A stretch of 64,000 bases of DNA from AC-32 sp963715575 (GTDB lineage Bacteria > Actinomycetota > Thermoleophilia > Gaiellales > Gaiellaceae): assembly GCA_963715575.1 (NCBI GenBank), contig OY970250.1, positions 2,542,001-2,606,000 of the forward strand. The letters run 5' to 3'. The position numbers and the translations under genes are program-made. Below are positions 47,951-57,279 of this stretch, piece by piece (position 1 is the stretch's first letter; each line of letters begins with the position of its first letter). The notes under the pieces were generated by a model. That model saw only the letters and a list, made by a program, of their open reading frames with translations, searched no databases and was not told the DNA's origin.

Positions 47951-48498
47951 ATGAGTCCGCGCCGAGGACGTACGACGTCCGCGTCGGCTCCAGCACGGAC
48001 GCGCTGACGCCGGTCTCGGTGGCCGAGCGGTCGCTGGCAGCTCGCGCGCCGCAGTGGGCCGGGCTCGGCGCGGTCGTGCTCGCCGCGATCGCGGCCGACC
48101 AGCTGACGAAGCTGATCGTCTCGACGCAGCTCGCCTTCGACGAGTCGCTGCACGTGCTCGGCCCCTTCGCGATCCACCACGTCCAGAACTCGGGCATCGC
48201 CTTCGGGCTGTTCTCGAGCGCGACGCCGGTCGTGACGGCGCTGACAGCCCTCGCGGTCGGCTGGATGCTCGTCTACTTCGCGCGCTCCGGCGCGCGCCAT
48301 CCGGTGCTGCCCGTCGCGCTCGGCCTGCTGATCGGCGGCTCGACCTCGAACCTGATCGACCGCATCCGGCTCGGGCACGTGACCGACTTCCTCGACCTGC
48401 GCTACTGGCCGGCCTTCAACCTCGCGGACAGCTTCATCGTCGTCGGCGTGGCGATCCTGTTCGTCGCGCTGTTGATCGGCGAGACGCGACCCCGCTGA
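47947..48498 (+). CDS. lspA: Lipoprotein signal peptidase
   Basis: 183 residues, four membrane helices. Catalytic Asp pair in NLIDRIRLGHVTDFLD and FNLADSFIVVG; also ADQLTKLIV and HVQNSGIAFGLF. It cleaves prolipoproteins. TTG start overlaps the preceding stop (TTGA). About 40 extra N-terminal residues precede the first helix. Confidence 0.94.
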   Translation: MNESAPRTYDVRVGSSTDALTPVSVAERSLAARAPQWAGLGAVVLAAIAADQLTKLIVSTQLAFDESLHVLGPFAIHHVQNSGIAFGLFSSATPVVTALTALAVGWMLVYFARSGARHPVLPVALGLLIGGSTSNLIDRIRLGHVTDFLDLRYWPAFNLADSFIVVGVAILFVALLIGETRPR

Positions 48499-49384
48499 AG
48501 ACCGTCGTCCCCGCCGAGGCCGCGGGCGAGCGGCTGGACCGCTTCATCGCCTCGCTGCCCGAGGTCGGCTCGCGCGGGGCGGCCGAGCGGCTGTTGGAGG
48601 ATGGCGACGTGCTCGTGGACGGCGAACGCCGGCCGAAGAGCGCACCGGCTCGAGGGCGGCGAGCAGCTCGAGCTCGACGGTTCCCGAGCCCGTCGCGGCA
48701 GGGCTCGAGCGTGAGGACGTGCCGCTCGAGATCGCCTGGGAGGACGAGCACCTCCTGGTCGTGGACAAGCCGGCAGGCGTCGTCGTCCATCCCTCGCCGG
48801 GCCATGCGAGCGGCACACTCGTGCACGGGCTCGTCGGCCTGGCCGCAGGCGGGGAGGACGAGGAGCGCCCGGGCATCGTCCACCGGCTCGACCGCGACAC
48901 CTCGGGCCTGCTCGTCGTCGCGCGCAGCGAGGAGGCGTACGCGAAGCTGCAGGAGCTGGTGCGCACCCGGGAGCTCGAGCGCCGCTACAAAGCCCTAGTC
49001 CGCGGGCTGCCGCGCTCCTGGACCGGCCGGATCGAGGCACCGATCGGCCGTGACCGGCGCGAGCCGACGCGCCACTCGCTCGACACCGACACGCCGCGCG
49101 AGGCGGTCACGCACTTCGAGGTCGAACGGCTGCTCGACCGGCACGCGCTGCTCGACGTCCGGCTCGAGACCGGCCGCACCCACCAGATCCGCGTCCACCT
49201 GGCGGCGATCGGGCTGCCGGTCGTCGGCGATCCCGTCTACGGCGTTCCGGACGAGCAGCTCAGGCGCCAGTTCCTACATGCCTGGCGGCTGGCCTTCCCG
49301 CACCCCTTGAGCGGCGAGCCGGTCGAGGTCGAGTCGCCGCTGCCGGCCGACCTTCAGGCCGCGCTGGCGCGCTTCGACTCGTAG
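48495..49384 (+). pseudogene. rluD: RluD-type 23S rRNA pseudouridine synthase, frameshifted
   Basis: An S4 domain (AGERLDRFIASLPEVGSRGA, VLVDGERRPKS) is read from CTG 48495, which overlaps the lspA stop (CTGA). Two apparent single-G insertions follow, at about 48642 and 48679: removing them restores SHRLEGGEQLELD then VPEPVAAGLEREDVPLEIAW. The catalytic domain is intact (HRLDRDTSGLLVVA, TGRTHQIRVHLA). As sequenced, only GTG 48719 to 49384 (221 aa) gives an open catalytic domain without S4. This may be a true decay or an assembly error. Confidence 0.8.
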
Positions 49385-50301
49385 AGCCGCCGGTCGGCCA
49401 GCCGGAAGAGCGCGTCGGCGTCGACGGCCTCGTCGGGGAAGTGCGCGACGCCTGCGCTGAACGGGCAGGGTGCCGGCAGCTCCTCGTTCGCGACCAGCTC
49501 GTCCACGCGGTCGTTCAGCCGTGCGACCAGCCGCGGACCGGCCTCCTCATCGGCCTCGACGAGGTACGCGGCGAACTCGTCGCCGCCCATCCGCCCGGCC
49601 AGGTCGGAGCCCCGCAGCGACTCGCGCAGGAGCTTGCCGAGGCGCTGCAGCAAGCGGTCGCCGGCGGGGTGGCCGCGCGTGTCGTTGATCTCCTTGAAGC
49701 GGTCGAGGTCGAGGAAGACGAGCGAGACGCCGTGGCCGTAACGCGTCGCGCGCTCCAGCTCGAGCTCCAGCTCACGGACGAACGCCTGGTGGTTCAGCAG
49801 CCCGGTCAACTGGTCGTGGCGGGCCTGGTGGGCGAGCTCCGAGGTCGCGCGGTCGAAGTACGCGACGACGCACTCCGTCACGAGCCGGTCGATCGTCGCG
49901 TTCAGGCGCTGCTCGACCGCGAGCATCCCCTCGGCACCGAGCTCACCCGACCTGCGGGCGACGAACGCCCAGAGCACGCGCCGCAGGAGCAGGAACTCGG
50001 TCACGATCTCGCGCGGGGCAAAGCCGAGCGCCTCGCGCTGGCGGGCGTGCCCGCGGGCCTGCGCGGCGAGCGGGCTGCCGGGGCGCATCCGCTCCGGCTG
50101 CGGGTCGACGAGCTCACGCGACAGCTCGGAGATGAAGGTCGGCATGTCCCCGAGCTGCCCGAGCCGGCCGAGCCGTTGCAGCGAGGGAACCTGGTCGTCG
50201 ACCAGGCCCTCCTCGACGACCGCGAGCGCGAGCTCCCAGGCCGAGGCCTCGATCTCGGCAGCCAGCTCTTCCAGGGCGGGTGGGGACGGGCGGACTCCCA
50301 C
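49354..50301 (-). CDS. Diguanylate cyclase (GGDEF) with N-terminal helical sensor
   Basis: 315 residues, no membrane helix. Residues 1-150 are helical (an RsbR-like or RsbT-co-antagonist-like sensor). GGDEF domain from about 160: HDQLTGLLNHQAFVREL, LDRFKEINDTRGHPAGD, active site MGGDEF. RGSD lies five residues before GGDEF, a classical inhibitory I-site. Makes c-di-GMP. GTG start; overlaps the rluD end by 31 bases. Confidence 0.9.
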   Translation of the reverse strand: MGVRPSPPALEELAAEIEASAWELALAVVEEGLVDDQVPSLQRLGRLGQLGDMPTFISELSRELVDPQPERMRPGSPLAAQARGHARQREALGFAPREIVTEFLLLRRVLWAFVARRSGELGAEGMLAVEQRLNATIDRLVTECVVAYFDRATSELAHQARHDQLTGLLNHQAFVRELELELERATRYGHGVSLVFLDLDRFKEINDTRGHPAGDRLLQRLGKLLRESLRGSDLAGRMGGDEFAAYLVEADEEAGPRLVARLNDRVDELVANEELPAPCPFSAGVAHFPDEAVDADALFRLADRRLYESKRASAA

Positions 50302-50344
50302 TGTCCTCTTGATCGGCCTGGGGCGCCGAAACCTGAGCGGCCGC

Positions 50345-50415
50345 TACACTTTCCAAACTTTTCGTCCCCGACCCGGCGACCCGGGCAGGTGGCGGTGCCG
50401 GCCTCTGAGGCCGGT
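50345..50415 (+). promoter_or_regulatory. rpsB promoter and structured leader
   Basis: TACACT (50345-50350) is a possible -10 box 120 bases before rpsB. The leader contains the dyad CCGGCCTC-t-GAGGCCGG near 50400 and AGGAAGG before the ATG. A long structured leader fits autoregulation by S2, as known for rpsB in other bacteria; this is inferred. Confidence 0.4.
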
Positions 50416-50470
50416 TCCACCCGACCCCCGCCGGCGCGCGAACACCGCAACCAACCAGGAAGGAAGTCTG

Positions 50471-51298
50471 ATGGCAGTCAGCATGCGAGAGCTCCTGGAG
50501 GCCGGAGTCCATTTCGGCCACCAGACGCGCCGCTGGAACCCGAAGATGCGCCGTTTCATCTTCGGCGAGCGCGGCGGGATCTACATCATCGACCTGCAGA
50601 AGACCCTCGAGAGCCTCGAGGAGGCACAGAGCTTCGTCCGCAACCTCGGTGAGCGCGGCGGCACCGTCCTCTTCGTCGGCACCAAGAAGCAGGCCCAGGA
50701 CTCGGTCGAGGAGGAGGCCAAGCGCACGGGGATGCCCTACGTGAACCACCGCTGGCTCGGCGGCCTGCTCACCAACTGGCGCACGATCTCCGAGCGGATC
50801 GAGCATCTCCACGAGCTGCGCCGCCTGCGCGACGAGAGCCAGCTCGAGCTACTACCGCCCAAGGAGCGGATCTCGATGCAGAACGAGCTCGAGAAGCTCG
50901 AGGCGAACCTCGGCGGCGTCGCCGACATGCGCAAGCAGCCGGACGCGATCTTCATCGTCGACCTGCGCAAGGAGCAGCTCGCGGTGCGTGAGGCGCGACG
51001 GCTCGGGATGCCGGTGATCGCGCTCGTGGACACCAACTGCGACCCGGACGAGGCCGACTTCGTGATCCCGGGCAACGACGACGCCATCCGTTCGTGCAGC
51101 CTGATCGTGCACGCGCTCGGCGACGCGATCGCCGAGGGCAAGCAGCGCGCCAAGCCTGCCGACTTCGAGCCCGCGCCGGCCGAGGAGACCCAGCCCGAGC
51201 CGGAGGCTCCCGCGGAGCCCGAGGCCGCGGCTGCACCCGAGCCGGCCGCGGAGCCGGAGCCTGTCGCCGTCCCCGACACGCCAAAGGAGGCCTCGTGA
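50471..51298 (+). CDS. rpsB: 30S ribosomal protein S2
   Basis: 275 residues. RELLEAGVHFGHQTRRWNPK, FIFGERGGIYIIDLQKT, VNHRWLGGLLTNW and VIALVDTNCDPDEADFVIPG are typical S2. The last 50 residues are a Pro/Glu/Ala-rich tail absent from E. coli S2. Head of the rpsB-tsf-pyrH-frr operon; the stop overlaps the tsf GTG. Confidence 0.97.
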   Translation: MAVSMRELLEAGVHFGHQTRRWNPKMRRFIFGERGGIYIIDLQKTLESLEEAQSFVRNLGERGGTVLFVGTKKQAQDSVEEEAKRTGMPYVNHRWLGGLLTNWRTISERIEHLHELRRLRDESQLELLPPKERISMQNELEKLEANLGGVADMRKQPDAIFIVDLRKEQLAVREARRLGMPVIALVDTNCDPDEADFVIPGNDDAIRSCSLIVHALGDAIAEGKQRAKPADFEPAPAEETQPEPEAPAEPEAAAAPEPAAEPEPVAVPDTPKEAS

Positions 51299-52098
51299 GC
51301 CAGGTCCAGATCTCAGCAAGCCTCGTCAAGGAGCTCCGCGACCGCACCGGCGCCGGGATGATGGCCGCCAAGCGCGCGCTCGAGGAGACCGGCGGCGACG
51401 TCGAGGCCGCCCAGCGGCTCCTGCGCGAACAGGGCATGGCCGCGGCAGGCAAGAAGGCCGGGCGCGCGACGACCGAGGGGGTGGTCCTGGCAACAGTCTC
51501 CGGTGCCGTCGGCGCAATCGCGGCCGTCGGCTGCGAGACCGAGCCCGTCTCGGAGACCGCCGAGTTCGTCGCGTTCGCGGAGGCCGCTCTCGAAGCCGTC
51601 GAGGCAAACGGCCCGGACGCGCTCGAGGGACTCGAGGAGCGCCGGCTCGAGCTGATTGCCAAGCTCGGCGAGAACGTCGAATTCGTAGGCGCAAGCCGGC
51701 TGGAGTCCGGCGACGGTGAGCTGCTGGCCGAATACGTGCACCCGCCCGCGAACAAGATCGGCGTGCTCGTGCGGGTCAAGGGCGCCGATCCGGTCGCCGC
51801 CCGCAGGCTCGCGATGCACATCTCCTTTGCGGCGCCGCGCTACCGCAGCGTCGACGAGGTGCCCGCGGAGGAGCTGGCCAACGAGCGCTCGATCTACGAG
51901 AACCAAGCCGACGTCCAGTCGAAGCCGGAGGAGGTGCGGGCGAAGATCGTCGAGGGCCGCCTGCGCAAGGAGTTTCTTTCCGGAGTCGCGCTGAGCGAGC
52001 AGTCGTGGATCCACGATCCGTCGCTGACGGTCGCCAAGGCGCTCGAGGAGGCCGGGCTCGAGGTGCTCGAGTTCGTCCGCTACGCGCTGGCCGAGTGA
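51295..52098 (+). CDS. tsf: Elongation factor Ts
   Basis: 267 residues. N-terminal UBA-like module (LVKELRDRTGAGMMAAKRAL), then the core with AVGCETEPVSETAEF and HISFAAPRYRSVDEVP. It exchanges GDP for GTP on EF-Tu. GTG start with AGGAGG nearby; overlaps rpsB and pyrH. Confidence 0.97.
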   Translation: MSQVQISASLVKELRDRTGAGMMAAKRALEETGGDVEAAQRLLREQGMAAAGKKAGRATTEGVVLATVSGAVGAIAAVGCETEPVSETAEFVAFAEAALEAVEANGPDALEGLEERRLELIAKLGENVEFVGASRLESGDGELLAEYVHPPANKIGVLVRVKGADPVAARRLAMHISFAAPRYRSVDEVPAEELANERSIYENQADVQSKPEEVRAKIVEGRLRKEFLSGVALSEQSWIHDPSLTVAKALEEAGLEVLEFVRYALAE

Positions 52099-52850
52099 CC
52101 GAGACCGTCCCCGCTCAGCGAGGAGGCGCCGAGGCCGGCGCGGCCTTTCACCGGGTGCTGCTGAAGCTCTCCGGCGAAGCGCTGATGGGCGAGCGGGAGT
52201 ACGGGCTCGACCCGGAGCGCATCTCTGCACTCGCCGCCGAGATCGTCGAGGTGCAGCAGGAAGGTCTCGAGCTTGCGATCGTCGTCGGCGCCGGGAACAT
52301 CTACCGCGGGATGGAGGCGGCCGCGCAGGGGATGGACCGCGCGACCGCCGACTACGCGGGCATGCTGGCCACGCTGCTGAACGCGCTCGCGCTGCAGGAC
52401 GCGCTCGAGCGGAGCGGGGCGGACACCCGCGTGCTCTCGGCGCTTGCCGCGGCCGAGGTGGCCGAGCCGTACATCCGGCGCCGCGCGATCCGCCACCTCG
52501 AGAAGAGCCGGGTCGTGATCTTCGCGGCAGGCACGGGCAACCCGTACTTCACCACCGACACGGCGGCTGCGCTGCGGGCCCTCGAGATCGGGGCCGAGGC
52601 GATCCTGATGGCCAAACACGGCGTGCAGGGCGTGCTCGACGGCGACCCGCGGCTCGACCGGGACGCCCAGCTGCTACCGGAGATCACCCACCTGCAGGCG
52701 ATCGAGCGCGGCCTGAAGGTGATGGACACGACCGCGCTCTCGCTCTGCATGGACAACCGGCTGCCGATCTACGTCTTCGCCCTGGAACCTGGAAACATCC
52801 GTAGAGTCGTGCACGGCGAGCGGGTCGGCACCATCGTCTCGACCCCCTAG
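52095..52850 (+). CDS. pyrH: UMP kinase
   Basis: 251 residues. Amino-acid kinase fold: RVLLKLSGEALMG, VVGAGNIYRG, GTGNPYFTTDTAAALRA, and DNRLPIYVFALEPG at the end. Phosphorylates UMP to UDP. GTG overlaps the tsf stop. Confidence 0.97.
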   Translation: MTETVPAQRGGAEAGAAFHRVLLKLSGEALMGEREYGLDPERISALAAEIVEVQQEGLELAIVVGAGNIYRGMEAAAQGMDRATADYAGMLATLLNALALQDALERSGADTRVLSALAAAEVAEPYIRRRAIRHLEKSRVVIFAAGTGNPYFTTDTAAALRALEIGAEAILMAKHGVQGVLDGDPRLDRDAQLLPEITHLQAIERGLKVMDTTALSLCMDNRLPIYVFALEPGNIRRVVHGERVGTIVSTP

Positions 52851-52870
52851 GCGCTAACGGAGGAGGCCAG

Positions 52871-53431
52871 ATGGCGATCGATGACCTGATTCAGGACGCG
52901 ACGCGGCGGATGAACAAGTCCGTCGAAGCTGCGCAGGCGGAGTTCTCGACCCTCCGTACCGGCCGCGCTTCGCCGGCCCTCCTCGACCGCGTGCAGATCG
53001 ACTACTACGGCCAGCAGACGCCGCTCAAGCAGCTCGCCACGATCGGCGCGCCCGAGCCGCGCATGCTGACGATCCAACCCTTCGACCCGAACTCGGTCGC
53101 CACGATCGAGCGCGCGATCCAGGAGTCCGACCTCGGCCTCACGCCCTCGAACGACGGCAAGCTGATCCGGCTGCCGATCCCGCAGCTGACCGAGGAGCGG
53201 CGCAAGGAGCTCGTCAAGGTCGTGCGCCACATGGCGGAGGAGGGGAAGGTCGCCGTGCGCAACGTACGCCGAGACGCGATCCACCACCTCAAGGAGCTCG
53301 TCGACAAGGGCGAGGTCGGCAGCGACGAGGAGCACCGGGCCGAGGAGCGCGTCCAGAAGCTCACGGACGACCACGTCCACGAGATCGACGAGCTGCTGAA
53401 GCGCAAGGAAGCGGAGATCATGGAGGTTTGA
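52871..53431 (+). CDS. frr: Ribosome recycling factor
   Basis: 186 residues, standard length. STLRTGRASPALLDRV, PFDPNSVATIERAI, RLPIPQLTEERRKELVK and RNVRRDAIHHLKEL are conserved in RRF. GGAGG precedes the ATG. Confidence 0.97.
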   Translation: MAIDDLIQDATRRMNKSVEAAQAEFSTLRTGRASPALLDRVQIDYYGQQTPLKQLATIGAPEPRMLTIQPFDPNSVATIERAIQESDLGLTPSNDGKLIRLPIPQLTEERRKELVKVVRHMAEEGKVAVRNVRRDAIHHLKELVDKGEVGSDEEHRAEERVQKLTDDHVHEIDELLKRKEAEIMEV

Positions 53432-53459
53432 CGCGCTGGGCGCGCCGAACCCCCTAGTA

Positions 53460-54155
53460 GTGCGCGACGAGCAGCGGGATGACCGAGCCCGAACCGTCGC
53501 GATCATCATGGACGGCAACGGGCGCTGGGCAGAGCGCCAGGGCCTGCCGGTGGCCGAGGGCCATCGCGCCGGGACGCGCGCCCTGCGGCGCACGGTCGAG
53601 GCGGCGATCGACCTCGGCGTCGAGACGCTGATCGTCTACGCCTTCTCGACCGAGAACTGGTCGCGGCCCGACGAGGAAGTCGAGGACCTGATGGAGATCT
53701 TCGGCGAGACCATCGAGCGCGAGCTGCCCGACCTGGCCCGCCAGGGCGTTCGCGCCCGCTTCCTCGGCCGCCGCGACCGCGCGCCCGACGAGCTGCGCGC
53801 GCAGATGGAGGGCCTGGAGGAGGAGACCGCGCACAACGAGCGGCTCAACCTCTGGATCGCCTTCGACTACGGCGGCCGCGCGGAGCTGGTCGAGGCGGCG
53901 CGACGGCTCGTCGAGGCCGGCATCGAGCCCGGCGAGGACTCGCTGCGCGCCAACCTCTACGCGCCGGAGCTCCCGGACCCCGACCTCCTGATCAGGACGA
54001 GCGGCGAGCTTCGGATCTCGAACTTCCTGCTCTGGCAGCTCGCCTACTCGGAGCTCGTCTTCCTCGACGTGCTCTGGCCCGACTTCGGCAGCCGCGAGCT
54101 CGAGGACGCCCTCGCGGCCTATGCCCAGCGACGCCGCCGCTTCGGCGGAAGATGA
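53460..54155 (+). CDS. uppS: Isoprenyl transferase (undecaprenyl diphosphate synthase family)
   Basis: 231 residues. Catalytic Asp in IIMDGNGRWAE, YAFSTENWSRP and RTSGELRISNFLLWQLAYSE. Makes the polyprenyl carrier for wall glycans. GTG start; the stop overlaps cdsA. Confidence 0.96.
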   Translation: MRDEQRDDRARTVAIIMDGNGRWAERQGLPVAEGHRAGTRALRRTVEAAIDLGVETLIVYAFSTENWSRPDEEVEDLMEIFGETIERELPDLARQGVRARFLGRRDRAPDELRAQMEGLEEETAHNERLNLWIAFDYGGRAELVEAARRLVEAGIEPGEDSLRANLYAPELPDPDLLIRTSGELRISNFLLWQLAYSELVFLDVLWPDFGSRELEDALAAYAQRRRRFGGR

Positions 54156-54949
54156 GCCAGTTCTGGTCCCGGATCGTGGTGGCCGTCGTCGGGCTGCCGC
54201 TCGTGCTGTACGTGGTCTGGCTGGGCGGCGGCTGGCTGTTCGCGCTCGCTGCGGTTGCCGCGGTGCTTGCCCTGCACGAGTTCTTCTGGATCGCCCGCCC
54301 GCTGCGGCCGCTCGTGCTCGCCGGCTATACGGGCGCCTCGCTCGCGCTGCTGGGGGCCTGGCTCGGCGGGCCGCTCTGGATGGCCGGCGGCTTCCTCGTC
54401 ACGTTGCCGCTGGCCTTCGTGCTGAAGGGGATCTCGCAGACACGGCAGTCGCTGACGGTCGCGGTCGCGACCACCGTGCTCGGCGCGGCGTGGGTCGGCC
54501 TCGGCCTGGCGCACGTCCAGCTGATCCGCGGGCTGGAGCCCGCGAAGGACGGCCGGCTCGCGATCTTCGCGGTGCTGCTCGCCGTCTTCGCCTCGGACGC
54601 GATCGCCTACTTCGCCGGGCGCCTGCTCGGGCGGCACCGGATGGCGCCGACGATCTCGCCCGGCAAGACGTGGGAGGGCCTCGCCGCCGGAACGGTGATC
54701 GCGGTGCTCGTGCCGTTCTTCACCCTCTACCACTCGGACTTCATCAACGTCTGGCAGTCGCTCGTCCTGGGCGCCGTGATCGCCGTCGCGGCGCCACTCG
54801 GCGACCTGTTCGAGTCGGCGGTCAAGCGCGACCTGAACGTCAAGGACAGCGGCCGCCTGCTCGCCGGCCACGGCGGGATGCTCGACCGGCTCGACTCGCA
54901 CCTGTTCGCCGCCGTGGCCGCGTACTACACGATCCTGGCCCTGCACTAA
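54152..54949 (+). CDS. cdsA: Phosphatidate cytidylyltransferase
   Basis: 265 residues with about seven membrane helices. The family signature ESAVKRDLNVKDSG then GHGGMLDRLDS is present near the C-terminus. It makes CDP-diacylglycerol; the pgsA-like gene at 63280 would use it. Confidence 0.95.
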   Translation: MSQFWSRIVVAVVGLPLVLYVVWLGGGWLFALAAVAAVLALHEFFWIARPLRPLVLAGYTGASLALLGAWLGGPLWMAGGFLVTLPLAFVLKGISQTRQSLTVAVATTVLGAAWVGLGLAHVQLIRGLEPAKDGRLAIFAVLLAVFASDAIAYFAGRLLGRHRMAPTISPGKTWEGLAAGTVIAVLVPFFTLYHSDFINVWQSLVLGAVIAVAAPLGDLFESAVKRDLNVKDSGRLLAGHGGMLDRLDSHLFAAVAAYYTILALH

Positions 54950-54971
54950 ACCGGATCCCGGGTTCGGTTCG

Positions 54972-54977
54972 TACACT
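54972..54977 (+). promoter_or_regulatory. -10 box of dxr
   Basis: TACACT eight bases before the dxr ATG, with no Shine-Dalgarno between. Confidence 0.45.
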
Positions 54978-54985
54978 TCGAGCAG

Positions 54986-56044
54986 ATGAGAACAATCGCC
55001 CTCCTGGGGGCCACGGGCTCCATCGGCCGCCAGGCGCTCGAGGTCATCGGCGCGCATCCCGAGCTCGAGCTGGTGGCGGCCGCTTCGGGCTCCCAGCCGA
55101 TCGACGGGCTCGCGCCGCTGACGCAGGTCGGCGGCGACCTCACCGAGCTGCTCGACCGCACCGAGCCTGACGTCGTCCTCAACGCGGTCGTCGGCTTCGC
55201 CGGCCTGCCCGTCACGCTCTGGGCGCTCGAGCACGGCGTCACGCTCGCGCTCGCCAACAAGGAGAGCCTCGTCGCGGCTGGCGAGCTCGCCCTGGCGGCG
55301 CAGCGGCGCGGCGGCGGCCTGCTGCTGCCGGTCGACAGCGAGCACTCGGCGGCCTTCCAGTGCGTCGAGGGCCGCGGGCCCGCGCAGGTCGACTCGCTGG
55401 TGCTCACCGGCTCCGGCGGCCCGTTCCGCGGGCGCACGCGCGACGAGCTCGAAGACGTGACGCCCGAAGAGGCGCTCGCGCACCCGACCTGGAGCATGGG
55501 CCCGAAGATCACGGTCGACTCGGCCACGCTCGCGAACAAGGGCCTGGAGCTGATCGAGGCGCACTTCCTCTTCGGGCTCCCGTTCGACCGGATCGAGGTG
55601 ATCTTGCAGCCGACCTCCGTCGTGCATGCACTCGTCCGCTTCCGCGACGGCGCCTCGCTCGCGCACCTCGGCTACCCGGACATGCGCGTCCCGATCGCCT
55701 TCGCGCTGACCTATCCCGAGCGCGCGGCGACGACCGTTCCGGCACTCGACTTCTCGCAAGGTCTCGTGCTCGAGTTCGAGCCGCCCGACGTGGAAACGTT
55801 CCCGCTGCTCGCGCTCGCGCGCCGGGCCGGCGAGCAGGGCGGCACCTACCCGTGCGCCTTCAACGCCGCCAACGAGGTCGCGGTGGCCGCCTTCCTCGAA
55901 GGCCGGCTGCCGTTCCTCGCCATCGCGGCCACGGTCAAGGAGACGCTGGCGGAGGTCGACGGGGCGCCTGCACGTGACCTGGACGAGCTGGTCGAGGCCG
56001 ACAGGGAAGCCCGCCGGCTCGCGGAAAGAGCCTCCGTCGCATGA
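54986..56044 (+). CDS. dxr: 1-deoxy-D-xylulose 5-phosphate reductoisomerase
   Basis: 352 residues, about 35 shorter than usual; the gap lies in the NADPH domain, where ASGSQPIDGLAPL joins DLTELLDRTEPDVV. Kept: LGATGSIGRQAL, ALANKESLVAAG, the metal site VDSEHSAAFQ, TGSGGPFRG and PTWSMGPKITVDSA. All catalytic motifs are present, so it is likely active. Second step of the MEP pathway; ispG follows two genes on. Confidence 0.94.
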   Translation: MRTIALLGATGSIGRQALEVIGAHPELELVAAASGSQPIDGLAPLTQVGGDLTELLDRTEPDVVLNAVVGFAGLPVTLWALEHGVTLALANKESLVAAGELALAAQRRGGGLLLPVDSEHSAAFQCVEGRGPAQVDSLVLTGSGGPFRGRTRDELEDVTPEEALAHPTWSMGPKITVDSATLANKGLELIEAHFLFGLPFDRIEVILQPTSVVHALVRFRDGASLAHLGYPDMRVPIAFALTYPERAATTVPALDFSQGLVLEFEPPDVETFPLLALARRAGEQGGTYPCAFNAANEVAVAAFLEGRLPFLAIAATVKETLAEVDGAPARDLDELVEADREARRLAERASVA

Positions 56045-57270
56045 GTGTCCTCGTCGCCATCCTCGGCCTCGCGCTGCTGATCCTGATCCACGAGATGGGC
56101 CACTTCTTCACTGCGCGTGGCGTCGGGATGCGGCCGCGGAAGTTCTACATCGGGTTCCCGCCGGCGGCGGTCAAGTGGACGCGCAACGGGATCGAGTACG
56201 GCGTCGGCGTGATCCCGTTCGGCGGCTACGTGAAGATCCCCGGAATGCACCGCCCGGCGCCGTCCGACCTGGACGTGCACTTCGCGCCGGCGCTGTACGA
56301 GGAGCCGCGCCTGCTGACCGATGTCGAGCGCACCAAGCGGCTCGTGTCCCAGGGCGCGCTCGACGATGCAGGGGCCGCGCTCGCGACGCTGGGAAGGGCG
56401 CTGCAGAGCGCCAAGCTCACCCCGAAGGCCCGCCGCGCCGCCGACCGCGGCCTGAGCGAGCTCGACGACGCGCTCGGCCCGGACGCCTACTGGCGCCAGC
56501 GCACCTGGAAGCGCCTCGCCGTGATCGCCGCCGGCCCTGGGACGAATCTCCTCTTCGCGATCGTCCTGCTCGCGTCGGTCTACATGCTCGGAATCCCCAC
56601 CGACGCCTCGCGGCGCGTCCAGGACGTGATCCCCGAGTCGCCGGCGGCCGTCGCCGGCCTGCATCCGGGAGACCGGATCGTGGGCGTCAACCGCGTGCCC
56701 GCCTACGACTTCACCGATGTCCGCGACGCGATCCGCAACAGCAACGGCAAGGCGCTCGTGCTCTCGGTCGTCCGCCACGGGCGCTACGTCGAGCTGCCGG
56801 CGGTGAAGCCCACGCAGACGGACGGCGTCTACACGCTCGGGTTTCACCCGGCGGCGGTGCGCTACACGCACTACAGCCCGCCGAAGGCGGTCGCGCTCGC
56901 CTCCGAGGACACGTGGCTCGTGACCAAGGCGATGGGGACGTGGCTGAGCCACATCGCAAGCGGCTCGGGCCGCAAGGACGTTTCGACACCCGTCGGGATC
57001 GTGCAGCAGTCGAGCAAGGCGGTCCAGCTCGGCTACCGCGAGTACCTGCAGGTGCTCGCGATCATCAGCCTCTCGCTCGCACTCCTCAACCTGCTGCCGC
57101 TGCTGCCGCTCGACGGTGGGCACATGGTGTTCTCGATCGTCGAAGGCATTCGCGGCCGGGCGATCCAGCGCTCGGTCTACGAGCGCGTCTCGGCGGTGGG
57201 GATTGCCCTTGTTCTCCTGCTGTTCTTCGTCGGCCTGTCCAACGACATCGGAAATATCCGCGGGGGCTAG
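56041..57270 (+). CDS. rseP: Site-2 intramembrane metalloprotease (RseP/Rip1-like)
   Basis: 409 residues. Zinc site LIHEMGHFF in the first helix, an insert of about 90 residues (helical hairpin, residues 80-155), a PDZ domain around VIPESPAAVAGLHPGDRIVG, and the third zinc ligand in LPLLPLDGGHM. Cleaves anti-sigma factors or similar. ATG overlaps the dxr stop. Confidence 0.94.
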   Translation: MSVLVAILGLALLILIHEMGHFFTARGVGMRPRKFYIGFPPAAVKWTRNGIEYGVGVIPFGGYVKIPGMHRPAPSDLDVHFAPALYEEPRLLTDVERTKRLVSQGALDDAGAALATLGRALQSAKLTPKARRAADRGLSELDDALGPDAYWRQRTWKRLAVIAAGPGTNLLFAIVLLASVYMLGIPTDASRRVQDVIPESPAAVAGLHPGDRIVGVNRVPAYDFTDVRDAIRNSNGKALVLSVVRHGRYVELPAVKPTQTDGVYTLGFHPAAVRYTHYSPPKAVALASEDTWLVTKAMGTWLSHIASGSGRKDVSTPVGIVQQSSKAVQLGYREYLQVLAIISLSLALLNLLPLLPLDGGHMVFSIVEGIRGRAIQRSVYERVSAVGIALVLLLFFVGLSNDIGNIRGG

Positions 57271-57273
57271 ACT
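57268..57273 (+). promoter_or_regulatory. -10 box of ispG
   Basis: TAGACT six bases before GTG 57280; it starts in the stop codon of the protease gene. Confidence 0.45.
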
Positions 57274-57279
57274 CAGCGC

